A DNA stretch of 41,768 nucleotides from JALUZX01 sp964561605 (GCA_964561605.1 CAZLQD010000048.1:1-41768), one strand, 5' to 3'. Shown: positions 1 through 8,444, counted from the first letter of the stretch. Translations and numbers: made by a program. The notes: generated by a model not told the origin, from the sequence alone.

Positions 1-127
1 ACCGAGGACGTCCGGGGAGTGGCTCCACCATCAAAAGCGCCCCCCCAAAAAAACTCCGAACTCCCTCCCCCCTGACGTCGGGGAATCCTGTTCTTCGAAC
101 AGGCTTCCCCGCCGGCAGGGGCTAACG
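1..127. repeat. REPIN-like inverted hairpin pair, cut by the window edge
   Basis: This is the tail of a left REP-like hairpin (GACGTCCGGGGAG near position 8), then an A-rich spacer, then a full right hairpin at 67-127. The right hairpin runs from CCCCTGACGTC through a 7-bp stem with a TTC loop (87-103) to CCGGCAGGGGCTAACG. It matches the complete units near 22.3 kb and 41.5 kb in order and spacing, so the left half probably continues beyond the window. Confidence 0.8.
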
Positions 128-145
128 GGAGCATCGGAAGCTCAT

Positions 146-271
146 GTCCGAGACGTCCGGGGAGTGGCAGCAACTCCGAAACGTCCCCAAGCTGCGAGCG
201 CCCATGCTCCCCCTGACGTCGGGCATGTTGCGGCCCTTCGGGCCGCACATACCCGCCGGCAGGGGCTAACG
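146..271. repeat. REPIN-like unit with a decayed left half
   Basis: The conserved 3' arm of a left half (GACGTCCGGGGAG, 152-164) is present but its hairpin is not recognisable. A complete right half follows at 208-271. Its inner stem pairs GCGGCCC with GGGCCGC around a TTC loop, and its outer stem pairs CCCCTG with CAGGGG. It ends in CTAACG like the other right halves. Confidence 0.7.
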
Positions 272-353
272 TAGCCATCTGTGGCAGAGGCTAACGTAAG
301 CATCTGGGGCAGGGGCGAACGTGAGCATTGGGCCAGGGGCGAACGCAGGCATT
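258..353. repeat. Decaying 24-25 bp tandem repeat derived from a REP end
   Basis: The terminal GGCAGGGGCTAACG of the preceding hairpin, plus about 11 bp after it, is repeated roughly four times (starts near 258, 283, 308 and 332). Divergence rises toward the lipoprotein gene: CTAACG becomes CGAACG, and CATCTG becomes CATTG. It lies just upstream of that gene. Nothing else is evident between 354 and the ribosome binding site near 471. Confidence 0.65.
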
Positions 354-482
354 TTGAACCGCCTGGGCCCTTTTGGGACGGATCTCCCCCCCAAGCCCAA
401 CGGCCTTTCCCGCCGGCAAAGGCCCAACTCCCCCCTCCAGACCTTATAATCCACCCACCCTGGACCTGCCGGAGACCCCTTC

Positions 483-3400
483 ATGAAACGATTCCTTCCT
501 GGAGCCATCCTGACCGGAGCGGCAGTCCTCCTCCTCTCCTCCTGCGGAGGGGGGGGAGGGGGCGGCGGAGGATCCGCCCCCGGCGCCGGCCTGGGTGTCC
601 GCCTCAAGATCGAAGCCGTCTCCCCCACATCTTCCCGGGTCGACGGAGGAGGAACGGCCGTGATCCGGGGCGCAGGCTTCCAGGAGAAGGTCCGGGTCTG
701 GTTCGGCGAGGTTCCTTCACAAGAAGTGGAACGGATCTCCACGGCCGAGATCCACGCACTCATCCCTCCCGCACCCACCCCCGGAGTGGTGGATCTCTTC
801 GTGGAAAATCCCGGCGGTTCCAGGGCGGTCCTGAAGGGAATCTTCGAATACTATCCCTTCCCGGCCCCCAGGATCACGGCCTTGGTCCCTTCCAGGGGGA
901 ACTTCCGCCGGCCCCTCTCTCTCCAGGTCCAGGGCTCCCACTTCCGCAAGGGAATCCGGCTCTTCCTGGGAGACCGGGAGATCCCCGGAGTCGACCTGGT
1001 CTCATCCACCCTCCTGAAAGCAAGAATCCCCCCTCTCCCTCTGGGGAAATACGACGTCAAGGTGGTCAACCCCGACAAGCAGGCCTTTCTCCTTCCCGGA
1101 GGCTACGAGTCGGCCGTCTTCAGGGACACCAAGATCCAACGCATCGAATACGGTCTCGGGGCCGACATCTTCGACCAGAGCCTGGATCCCGCCAAGGCAC
1201 TGAAGGACGTCCTGGTCCGGCCCGGCCTGAAGGAAACCCCCGGAGCCTGGCGCTGGCTCCCTCCCGATCCCTTCTCGGGCAAGGAGAGGATCCAGGTCCT
1301 GGCCCAGGCCGGAAGCAAGCCGTGGAAGGACACCACCACCCTCCTCCAGTCCGACCTGCCCGTATTGCCGCCCTTCGCCTGGGGTTCCAAGGGAACGGCC
1401 CCGGTCCTCCCCAGGAACGCCGCCCTCCGGGTTCTCTTCGACAACGACCTGGCCCTTCCGCCCGGCTTCTGGGAGAAGCACCCGGCCGCCGTGGAACTCC
1501 TGGCGATCCAGGGGGACCCCCGGTCCAACCCCGCGTCGGCCCTGAGACCCCTGCCATGCCGGATCGCCGGAGGTTCCGACCGGGTCGCCATCTTCCCCTG
1601 CACCGGAGACACCCCCCTGGGCCTCCCAGCCGCTCCCAAGGGCTCCGGCCTTCCCAACGTGCGGATCGCCTTCCCCCTGGAAGGCCCCAACACCCTTCCC
1701 ACCCTGGCCTCCAAGGGCGGGATCTTCCAAGGAAAGGACCAGGCCGGCCGCCTCACGACTTTCCTGGATCTCCGGTCCGGCCGGGAAGGCGAATCGGGAA
1801 AGACCATGGCGGGAGGACTCCTCCTGAAGACCCGCCCCCCCAGGATCCGGGCCCTGATCCCGGTGAAGATCCTTTCCGTCGATTCCAAGACGGGGCGGGT
1901 CCAGGTGGACAAGCTCGGGGCCCGCACCACCTTGGATCCCTTGGAGACTCTCTACCAGGAACGCTCCGGCGCTCCCCCCGCCTCGGCCATCCTCGTCTCC
2001 TCCTCCGACACCCCCCAGGCCCCCAGAGCGCTGGTCACCGCCGCCGGCGCCGGGGCCCTCCGGCCCGGCCCGGCCCTTCTGTGGTGTGCCTGGCAGGAGG
2101 GAAAGGACGACGGGGCCCTCTTCGTCCGGCCCGATCCTTCTCCCGGAACGGGGGGAATCCTTCCCACGGCAACCTTCACGGTGGATTTCTTCGAGCCCGT
2201 CTCGGGCCACCTCCCCCTCTCGGGATGGGTGGTCTCCGCAGAGGAGGACCCGGCCGTCCTGGCCGACCCCAAGCTGGGAACCCCCGGCCTGGTTCCGGTG
2301 AAACTCTCCGGCAGAGGCCTGAGCGCCTCGGGTGCCTTCTCCCGGTTGAGGATCACCCCCCTCCTGGGCCTCTTCCACGAACAGGGCCGGAGCGAGGAAT
2401 GGACCCTCCACCTCCTTCCCGCCAAGGCGGGAGCCATCCGGGATCTGTCGGGCAATCCCCTGGCCCAGCCCTCCTTCCGGGCCACCTTCCGGATCGACCC
2501 GGCCGCCCCGGATCGGCTCGTGGCATACCTGGTCCGCCGTTTCCTCTCGGCCGACGAGGACGGCACCGCCCCCGGCGCCGGCGCAAAGGACTGGTGGGGA
2601 AACGGCCGCCTCCTCGAGGGACGCCTCCATGCCAGGCTTCCCGTCCGCTTCCAGGCCCGCACCGACCCGGCCCTCCTCTCCCGGGTCAGCCGGGGCAAAA
2701 AGACCTGCCTCGTCCCCTTTCCCCTCTACAGGACCCCCGACCACGACTACCTGGGCAAGGGAGGCCTCCAGGAACCCTTCCATCCCAGGGGCTCCCGCCT
2801 CCAGGCGACCTGGAGGGAAGACGACCTGGGACTTTCCAGGACCGATCCTTCCGACATGGATCTGGACGTGACCGGCCTGTGGATGGCCCCCTTCAGCCCC
2901 TCCGCAATGGTGAAGGAGACCCTGGACAGCCTCACCCTCGAGCTCTCCCACTGCGACAGGCGACCCGACCTGCGGCCGGCCCTCTCCCCGGCGGGAGAGT
3001 GCATCCCCGACCCGGCGTCCTTCCAGTCAGGCCTCTCCAGGACCTTCGCCGAGAACGTCCTGGAAGGAACCAGCCCCGTCCGCGTCCTGGACAAGGCCTC
3101 CTGGACCCTGGACCCGGCCCGCCTGTCCAAGGATCCTTCCGGCCGGTCCTGGCTTCCCCTCCCTCCTTTCTCCCGGACCTTCACCTGGCGGGACGAGCTT
3201 GCGGCCACCCGGGAGGGGACCCTTCCCCTGGGGGGATGCACCGATCTCTCGGCCCCAACGGCCGACGTGGAGAGTCCCTGGAACGGGGGCGATCTCCTCC
3301 CGGGAGGAGGGGGCTTCTTCTCGGGAACCCGCTTCCGGGATTTCCCGCCCCCGGCCCTCCCCCTCCTGGCCGACTTCTTCGTCTCCCCCGACGACCCGGC

Positions 3401-4163
3401 CCGCAACGGAGTCTTCACCGGGGCCAACCGCTTCCGGGCCGCCTACGTCCTCCCCCCCTGGCCCCTGCCGGGGAACGGCCTCTACGCCCCCGTCCCCGCA
3501 TTCCGCGCCCACACCACGGCCGGTCCCGATCCCGACAGGGACCCACCCGTGGACCCCTACCGGGAAAGGACCGCCCGGGGCGGTTACGAAATCGACGGTT
3601 TCCGCGGCACCGCAAGGACCCCCTGGGCCACCCCCCCCACGGACGACCACCTCCCCTGGATCCAGGCGGATTTCCTCAAGCGGGTCACCGTGGTGACCTT
3701 CGGCTTCCTGGACCTTACCGACCCGGGCCTCTCCGCCTGGACCGGCCCGGGTCCGGGAGCCTTCCTCTTCCCCGACACGGCCCGCCCCACGGAATTCCAC
3801 CTCTTCCTGGACCCGCCGCCGTCCTCTCTTCCCAAGGGCGCCTCCCTGAAGATCCAGTGGAGAGGAACGGACGACCTCCCCAACCCCAGAATCTGGGATC
3901 CCCGGCCGGGGCGGCCCGTGACGGAAAGAGGCAATCTCTTGAACCCCCTCTACGCCTGCGACGCCGAACGCCTGGCCAAGCAGAGAATCCTCCCCTGCAG
4001 GCTCACCCCCTGGGTGGACGACCCCTCCCTCCTGGTGGATCCCGCCACGGGAAAGGGACCCAGGTATCTCTGCTGGCGGATCGTCATGGAGAGCCTTCCC
4101 GGGGCCAAGCCCGTCGTTCCCTCCCTGGACACCCTGGTGCTCGGCTACTTCATGGAGCCCTGA
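483..4163 (+). CDS. Large IPT/TIG-domain lipoprotein
   Basis: A 1226-residue exported lipoprotein. The N-terminus has a basic start, a hydrophobic core and a lipobox ending SSC with Cys21, followed by a run of about nine glycines that looks like a flexible tether. Two IPT/TIG immunoglobulin-like modules follow (about 41-126 and 127-208), each with the SP/VP...G G...V.G..F pattern. The remaining thousand residues look like beta-rich, surface-protein sequence with occasional SbsA-like Ig character (for example near the ALRVLFDND stretch), but I cannot assign a catalytic domain. The start is supported by GGAG about 8 nt upstream of the ATG. The 3' end overlaps the convergent methyltransferase gene by 14 bp. 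The likely role is a cell-surface or periplasmic binding/structural protein; the substrate is unknown. Confidence 0.85.
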   Translation: MKRFLPGAILTGAAVLLLSSCGGGGGGGGGSAPGAGLGVRLKIEAVSPTSSRVDGGGTAVIRGAGFQEKVRVWFGEVPSQEVERISTAEIHALIPPAPTPGVVDLFVENPGGSRAVLKGIFEYYPFPAPRITALVPSRGNFRRPLSLQVQGSHFRKGIRLFLGDREIPGVDLVSSTLLKARIPPLPLGKYDVKVVNPDKQAFLLPGGYESAVFRDTKIQRIEYGLGADIFDQSLDPAKALKDVLVRPGLKETPGAWRWLPPDPFSGKERIQVLAQAGSKPWKDTTTLLQSDLPVLPPFAWGSKGTAPVLPRNAALRVLFDNDLALPPGFWEKHPAAVELLAIQGDPRSNPASALRPLPCRIAGGSDRVAIFPCTGDTPLGLPAAPKGSGLPNVRIAFPLEGPNTLPTLASKGGIFQGKDQAGRLTTFLDLRSGREGESGKTMAGGLLLKTRPPRIRALIPVKILSVDSKTGRVQVDKLGARTTLDPLETLYQERSGAPPASAILVSSSDTPQAPRALVTAAGAGALRPGPALLWCAWQEGKDDGALFVRPDPSPGTGGILPTATFTVDFFEPVSGHLPLSGWVVSAEEDPAVLADPKLGTPGLVPVKLSGRGLSASGAFSRLRITPLLGLFHEQGRSEEWTLHLLPAKAGAIRDLSGNPLAQPSFRATFRIDPAAPDRLVAYLVRRFLSADEDGTAPGAGAKDWWGNGRLLEGRLHARLPVRFQARTDPALLSRVSRGKKTCLVPFPLYRTPDHDYLGKGGLQEPFHPRGSRLQATWREDDLGLSRTDPSDMDLDVTGLWMAPFSPSAMVKETLDSLTLELSHCDRRPDLRPALSPAGECIPDPASFQSGLSRTFAENVLEGTSPVRVLDKASWTLDPARLSKDPSGRSWLPLPPFSRTFTWRDELAATREGTLPLGGCTDLSAPTADVESPWNGGDLLPGGGGFFSGTRFRDFPPPALPLLADFFVSPDDPARNGVFTGANRFRAAYVLPPWPLPGNGLYAPVPAFRAHTTAGPDPDRDPPVDPYRERTARGGYEIDGFRGTARTPWATPPTDDHLPWIQADFLKRVTVVTFGFLDLTDPGLSAWTGPGPGAFLFPDTARPTEFHLFLDPPPSSLPKGASLKIQWRGTDDLPNPRIWDPRPGRPVTERGNLLNPLYACDAERLAKQRILPCRLTPWVDDPSLLVDPATGKGPRYLCWRIVMESLPGAKPVVPSLDTLVLGYFMEP

Positions 4164-4974
4164 CTTCCCGCCGCCGGTCCGGAAAGAACCGGTAAACCGT
4201 AACGTTCCCGCCGGGAACGGCCTCCTTCCGGAAGGCCCCTCCGCGGAAATCCCCCCACCGGCCGATCTTCCGGAAGCCCGCTTCCTCGTGAAGGCGGTCC
4301 ATCAGGGCAGCCCCCAGGGGATGGAGGGTCTCCTCGCCGCGGAGGAGGACGGCACCGTCCCTCTCCACCTCGAGAAGAAAACGGCACCGCCCGTCCCCGA
4401 GAAGGCGATACTCCCTCCTCAGGATCCCCCCCCCGGAAAGTTTTTTTTCGGGAAACCGAAACAATTCCTTGCCCGCCAGGCCGTCCCAGTTCACCGTCTG
4501 GACCGCCCAGCGGGCCCCGGGCTCCATGACCTTCCCCAGGGCCTCCAGGAAGGGGGGAATCTCCCCCGGCGAAAGGTGGGGGAGGACGTTCCCCAGGCAA
4601 TACCCTCCCCGGAACCCGGAACCCGCCTCGCCGATCCGCCGCATGTCCAGGCAAAGAAAGGTCACCCGGGGAAAACGGCGCCGGGCCTCCTCGATCATGG
4701 CCCGGTCCGCGTCGACGCCCGTCACCTCGATCCCCCGGGAGGCCAGGGCCCCCGCCTGGAGCCCCGGGCCGCAACCCACGTCGAGCCAGGGCCCCTTTCC
4801 CGGCCCGAGCCGCTCCAGGAGGAACCGGATCACCTCTTCCCTGGGGGGAAAGATCTCCCCGTAGAGCCCCGCCGCCTCGCCGTAGAAACCCACGGACCGC
4901 CCCTTTCCCTCCTTCTCACCCCGTCCCCGATTCTCCAGGCCGGGCCGGACCCGGGGAAGGCCCTTCCCGGGCAT
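4150..4974 (-). CDS. Class I SAM-dependent methyltransferase
   Basis: A 274-residue protein with a Rossmann methyltransferase core. Motif I reads WLDVGCGPG, followed by an acidic residue in VTGVDAD that would bind the SAM ribose, and a GNVLPHLS motif near the middle that is common in UbiE/Methyltransf_25-type enzymes. The acceptor substrate cannot be told. I chose the ATG at 4974 because GGGAG sits 6 nt upstream. The more distant ATG at 5034 overlaps the start of the divergent peroxiredoxin gene, whose own ribosome binding site is strong. The 3' end overlaps the convergent lipoprotein gene by 14 bp. Confidence 0.85.
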   Translation of the reverse strand: MPGKGLPRVRPGLENRGRGEKEGKGRSVGFYGEAAGLYGEIFPPREEVIRFLLERLGPGKGPWLDVGCGPGLQAGALASRGIEVTGVDADRAMIEEARRRFPRVTFLCLDMRRIGEAGSGFRGGYCLGNVLPHLSPGEIPPFLEALGKVMEPGARWAVQTVNWDGLAGKELFRFPEKKLSGGGILRREYRLLGDGRCRFLLEVERDGAVLLRGEETLHPLGAALMDRLHEEAGFRKIGRWGDFRGGAFRKEAVPGGNVTVYRFFPDRRREVRAP

Positions 4975-5032
4975 CCTTGTCTCCCGCCGTGGGGAAGGGC
5001 AGAATTGCCCCTGCGCCCCGAAAGGAGGAGCC

Positions 5033-5731
5033 ATGCCCGAACTGGAAGACGGTTGCGTTCAGCCCGCCCGGGGCCCCCTGCTCCCCGCGGTCGAAGACGA
5101 AAAACCGCAAACCTCGAAAGAGAAGGAGGCGTCCCTCATGATCGCCCAGGTTGGAAAGGAAGCACCCGACTTCGAAGCCACGGCCTTCATCCCTGGCAAG
5201 GGATTCCAGCCGGTGAAACTCTCCGACTACAAGGGGAAGTGGATCGTGCTGTGCTTCTACCCGGGAGACTTCACCTTCGTCTGACCCACCGAGCTGGCGG
5301 CGGTCGCCGCCATGCACGAGGACCTGAAGGCCCTGGACGCCGTCGTCCTGTCCATGAGCACGGACAGCCGTTTCGTCCACAAGATCTGGCAGGAGGAGGA
5401 ACTCTCCAAGATGGTGGAAGGAGGCGTCCCTTTCCCCATGCTTTCAGACGCGGGAGGCCGGATCGGGGCCATCTACGGGGTCTACGACGAGGAGGCCGGA
5501 GTGGATATCCGTGGCAGGTTTCTGATCGATCCGGACTTCGTGATCCGCGCCATGGAGGTCCTCACTCCGGAGGTGGGCCGGAATCCCAAGGAGCTGATCC
5601 GCCAGATCCGGGCCTTCCAGCACGTGAGGAAGACAGGCGAAGTCACTCCTTCCGGTTGGGAACCCGGCGGGACCACCCTGAAACCCGGCCCGGACCTGGC
5701 CGGCAAGGTCTGGGAAGTCTGGAAGCCCTAG
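5033..5731 (+). CDS. Selenocysteine-containing peroxiredoxin (AhpC/Prx1 type), TGA read through as Sec
   Basis: Reading TGA at 5282-5284 as selenocysteine gives 232 residues. Peroxiredoxins reduce H2O2 and organic peroxides using a peroxidatic Cys in the PxxxTxxC motif. Here the motif is PGDFTFV-U-PTEL (Pro77, Thr81, Sec84), and the frame resumes exactly on the family sequence. A hairpin beginning 10 nt after the TGA fits a bacterial SECIS. The C-terminal region has the family EV.PSGW.PG...LKPGPD pattern, but the usual resolving Cys of VCP is Thr205. Other cysteines are Cys8 and Cys74. Two starts are possible: ATG 5033 (AAAGGAGG 4 nt upstream) and ATG 5138 (AAGGAGG 8 nt upstream), the latter giving a typical 197-residue Prx. 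No selA, selB, selC or selD is in the window. The SDR gene follows 20 bp downstream. Simple annotation would split this gene at the TGA. Confidence 0.88.
5123..5129 (+). promoter_or_regulatory. Internal Shine-Dalgarno suggesting a second start for the peroxiredoxin
   Basis: AAGGAGG lies 8 nt before the in-frame ATG at 5138 (Met36), which begins MIAQVGKEAPDF, the normal start of the thioredoxin-fold domain. Another Shine-Dalgarno (5021-5028) precedes the ATG at 5033. Either start, or both, may be used. The 35-residue extension carries Cys8. Confidence 0.55.
5282..5312 (+). promoter_or_regulatory. UGA codon with bacterial SECIS-like hairpin
   Basis: After the in-frame TGA (5282-5284) comes a perfect 7-bp stem, TGGCGGC (5295-5301) with GCCGCCA (5306-5312), closed by a GGTC loop. 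The first loop base is 18 nt past the last base of the TGA. Guanines occupy the first two loop positions. Both features fit known bacterial SECIS elements, which bind SelB and recruit Sec-tRNA. The stem is coding, so GC-rich codons could form it by chance, but its position is what Sec insertion requires. Confidence 0.75.
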
Positions 5732-5751
5732 GAGGGGACGGGGAAGAACTC

Positions 5752-6522
5752 ATGCTCAAGGACAAGGTCGTTCTCATCACCGGGGCAAGCGCCGGAATCG
5801 GCCGGGCCACGGCCCGGGCCTTCGCCCGGGAGGGGGCCCGCCTCATCCTGGCGGCCCGCAGGCTCAACCGCCTCCTGGAGCTGGCCAAAGAGCTGGGGGA
5901 AACCTTCGGAACGGACTCCCACGTCCTGGAGCTGGACGTCCGGGACAGAGAGGCCGTGGAGGCGGCCATCCAGGGCCTTCCCCCGGCATGGAAAGAGATC
6001 GACATCCTGGTGAACAACGCCGGTCTCAGCCGGGGCCTGGACAAGGTCCACGAGGGGGAACCGACCGGTTACGACGAGATGATCGACACCAACCTGAAAG
6101 GGCTCCTCTGGGTGAGCCGGGCCGTGATCCCGGGAATGGTGGAACGTGACAGGGGCCACGTGATCAACATCGGTTCCATCGCGGGCCGCCAGGTCTATCC
6201 CGGGGGAAGCGTATACTGCGCCACCAAGCACGCCGTGCGGGCCGTCACCGAGGGGATGCGCCTGGACCTGAACGGAACCAGGGTCCGGGTCTCCTCGGTG
6301 GACCCGGGCATGGTGGAGACGGAGTTCAGCCTGGTCCGCTTCCGCGGGGACAGGAAGAGAGCGGACGCCGTCTACAAGGACTTCCCGCCCCTCGAGGCCG
6401 AGGACGTGGCCGAGGCGGTCCTCTTCTGCGCAACCCGCCCCCCCCACGTGAACGTCCAGGAGATCCTCCTCATGCCCACCGACCAGGCCTCCGTCCACCT
6501 CCACTTCAAGCGGGGAAGGTAG
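5752..6522 (+). CDS. Short-chain dehydrogenase/reductase (YdfG-like)
   Basis: A 256-residue classical SDR. The cofactor motif TGASAGIG spans residues 10-17, NNAG lies at 88-91, and the catalytic residues are Ser142, Tyr155 and Lys159 (YCATK). The LAARRLNRL segment after the second strand has arginines that favour NADP(H). The overall pattern, including DPGMVETEFS and the PPHVNVQEILLMPTDQ ending, resembles the YdfG/serine (3-hydroxy acid) dehydrogenase group, so it probably oxidises a small hydroxy acid or amino acid. The substrate is inferred only. It starts 20 bp after the peroxiredoxin stop with a purine-rich ribosome binding site, and it is followed by the GT-C gene after 9 bp, so these genes are probably co-transcribed. 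Confidence 0.88.
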   Translation: MLKDKVVLITGASAGIGRATARAFAREGARLILAARRLNRLLELAKELGETFGTDSHVLELDVRDREAVEAAIQGLPPAWKEIDILVNNAGLSRGLDKVHEGEPTGYDEMIDTNLKGLLWVSRAVIPGMVERDRGHVINIGSIAGRQVYPGGSVYCATKHAVRAVTEGMRLDLNGTRVRVSSVDPGMVETEFSLVRFRGDRKRADAVYKDFPPLEAEDVAEAVLFCATRPPHVNVQEILLMPTDQASVHLHFKRGR

Positions 6523-6531
6523 GAGCCTGCC

Positions 6532-8400
6532 TTGGGAGAGGCGAAGGCCCGTCCCGGGAAACGCGGCGCCCAGGCCGCCATCCTCACCCTGGCCGCCTTC
6601 CTCCTCTACCTCCCCCTGGGCACCTGGTTCCAGGGAGACGACTTCCTGGCCGTCACCTACGCCCACGACCCGGCGGCGGTCCTCCACGACTTCACGGGTC
6701 CCCAATACAGCCTTACCGGGCACACCCTCTTCTGGCGCCCCCTCATCACCCTCTCCTTCGGAATCGAGAGCTTCCTCTTCGGCGGAAACCCTCTCGGCTA
6801 CCACCTGGACAACGCCCTCGTCCACGCCCTGAACGCCCTCCTCCTCTTCCTGGTCCTGCAAAAACTTCTGGGCCGCAAATGGGCCTTCCGGGCCGCTCTC
6901 CTCTGGGCCTTCCACCCCGCCCAGGCCCTTCCCGTGCTCTGGACCGTGGGAAGGGTGGACGTCCACTGCGTCTTCTGGATGCTCCTCTCCTTGCTCCTCC
7001 TGCTCCGCGCCCTGGAAGGACGGGGGAAGACCGCCCCGGCCCTCCTCTCCTTCGCCGCCGCCCTGGCCACGAAGGAGCTGGCCCTGATCCTCCCGGGGCC
7101 GGTCTTCCTGGCCGCATGGCTCCGCTCCAGGGAGGTCTCCTTTCTGCGAAAGGTCCGCTCCGCCCTGGCCGCCGCCCTCCCATTCCTCCTCCTGCTCCTT
7201 CCCTACTTTGCCTTGCGCCGCATCTTCCTGGGCCGCTTCATCGGGGGATACATGGCCGAACGGACCGACCTCACGGCCCTTCCCTTCGGCCTGGCCACCT
7301 GGACGGCCCGCCTCCTCTTTCCCCTGGGAAGCGACCTGGGAATCCGGGCCCTCGGGGAGGCAGCCCTCTACGCCGCCTGGGCGGGCGGCCTGGCCTGGCT
7401 CATCCGGACCTTCCTCTTCCTGGGGAAAAAAGAAAAGGGGGAGGCCCGGGGGGGAACGGCCTTCGGAATCCTCCTCTTCCTGGGCGCCTGCCTCCCGGTC
7501 TACGCCTTCCTCGCCCAGCCGGAGGAACTCAAGCACCTGCGTTATTTCTACCTCCCCCTGGCGGGCCTGGCCGTCCTGGCCTCGGCCGCCGGCTGGAAGG
7601 CCGCCCTCCTGGTCCTCCTCCTCTACCTGCCGGTCCACTTTCCCCTCCGGTCCGACTTCCACCGGGCCATGGAATACGACAGGAAGGTCCACCTGGGCCT
7701 CCTCCATGCGGCATCCCGCCTGGGGAAAGAGAAATTCCTCTTCGTGAAGGAAGAGCCTCCTCCCGACACGGGAGTGGCGGTCACCCTCTTCCTGGGCCTG
7801 GAACGGATGCTCCTCCCCCCTTTCGGCAAGGGAACCCCCGAGATCCTCCGGTGGCGGCCCTTCCTCTTCCCCTGGCAGGATCCCCTGGCCTTCCAGGAGA
7901 GGGAAACGGCTTTCCCCCTGGAACCCCGGGTCCTGGTCACGACGGAGGGAGAAGTTCGCCTCCAGCCCCTTTCCGCCCCCAGGCTCCCCCTCTTCCGGGT
8001 CTCCTTCCAGGGCCCGCCCGCCCTGGGCCGGAAGGAACTGGAACCCCTGGCTCTGGGCTCGGCGGACTACCTTCTCCGCCCCGTCCCCCCCGGCCCGGGC
8101 CTCTACCGGGTCCTCTGGCTCACCCCCCTGGGCTACCTGGCCTGCCGGATCGAAGCGGAGGAGGATGGGAACCTCTCCTTGAAGAAGATCCTCCTCTCGC
8201 CGGCCACGAGGACGGGCAAGGGCCTTCCCCTCTTCCTCCAGCTCGCCCTGGCCCTGGACGTCTCCCCCTCGGGGCGGACCTACCTCCTCCTGGAGCAGGT
8301 GAAGGCTCCCGGCGGTCCCGTCCTCTCCCGGGCGGCGGAACTCCTTCCCCTCCCCTTCCGGCCTTCGGCGGTATCCTTCCTTCTTTTGCAAAAACCCTGA
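6532..8400 (+). CDS. Polytopic GT-C-type membrane glycosyltransferase-like protein
   Basis: A 622-residue integral membrane protein. The N-terminal part resembles the GT-C (PMT/TMTC-like) fold: a GDDFL acidic motif in the first extracytoplasmic loop (about residue 35), then FWRPLITLSF and GYHLDNALVHALNALLLF, which recur in this family. About eight to ten hydrophobic segments run to about residue 375, followed by a soluble C-terminal domain of about 240 residues that I do not recognise. GT-C enzymes use lipid-phosphate-linked sugars; donor and acceptor here are unknown. Translation probably begins at TTG 6532, with AGGAG 7 nt upstream. It precedes an MBOAT and an SGNH gene on the same strand, which suggests a shared glycan pathway. 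Confidence 0.75.
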   Translation: MGEAKARPGKRGAQAAILTLAAFLLYLPLGTWFQGDDFLAVTYAHDPAAVLHDFTGPQYSLTGHTLFWRPLITLSFGIESFLFGGNPLGYHLDNALVHALNALLLFLVLQKLLGRKWAFRAALLWAFHPAQALPVLWTVGRVDVHCVFWMLLSLLLLLRALEGRGKTAPALLSFAAALATKELALILPGPVFLAAWLRSREVSFLRKVRSALAAALPFLLLLLPYFALRRIFLGRFIGGYMAERTDLTALPFGLATWTARLLFPLGSDLGIRALGEAALYAAWAGGLAWLIRTFLFLGKKEKGEARGGTAFGILLFLGACLPVYAFLAQPEELKHLRYFYLPLAGLAVLASAAGWKAALLVLLLYLPVHFPLRSDFHRAMEYDRKVHLGLLHAASRLGKEKFLFVKEEPPPDTGVAVTLFLGLERMLLPPFGKGTPEILRWRPFLFPWQDPLAFQERETAFPLEPRVLVTTEGEVRLQPLSAPRLPLFRVSFQGPPALGRKELEPLALGSADYLLRPVPPGPGLYRVLWLTPLGYLACRIEAEEDGNLSLKKILLSPATRTGKGLPLFLQLALALDVSPSGRTYLLLEQVKAPGGPVLSRAAELLPLPFRPSAVSFLLLQKP

Positions 8401-8444
8401 GCCCCTAAGATCCGGCCTTTCCCCTTTCCGATCCTCTTTCAGGC

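Noticed and set aside
67..271. Integron attC sites, because of GTTAG next to imperfect hairpins
   Set aside because: On the strand carrying GTTAG the motif is at the 5' end of the hairpin, opposite to attC polarity. GTTAGCC does not fit GTTRRRY. No integrase or cassette-like ORFs are nearby.
548..572. Phase-variable G-tract in the lipoprotein gene
   Set aside because: The G-rich stretch encodes a Gly linker directly after the lipobox, a common tether, and it is broken by A and C bases. There is no evidence for slippage.
281..4195. A 1304-codon open frame overlapping the IPT lipoprotein on the same strand
   Set aside because: Its translation is a low-complexity Pro/Arg/Gly string with no domain. 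The overlapping frame has a signal peptide, lipobox and IPT modules. Long shadow frames are expected at this GC content.
5282..5284. Peroxiredoxin as a pseudogene broken by a nonsense mutation
   Set aside because: The stop lies exactly at the catalytic Cys codon, the downstream frame is intact and conserved, and a SECIS-like hairpin follows. A one-base error from TGC cannot be fully excluded without reads.
4288..5751. A 488-codon N-terminal extension of the SDR
   Set aside because: The frame is open upstream only by chance, running antisense to the methyltransferase and out of frame through the peroxiredoxin. The SDR begins at 5752, where the classical fold starts.
5728..8391. An 887-codon minus-strand frame opposite the SDR and GT-C genes
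   Set aside because: It is Glu/Gly/Pro-rich antisense sequence with no motif. The plus strand encodes a canonical SDR and a membrane protein. Similar antisense frames opposite the MBOAT/SGNH genes (8439-11477), gyrA (29449-32187) and the parA operon (34304-36577) were rejected for the same reason.
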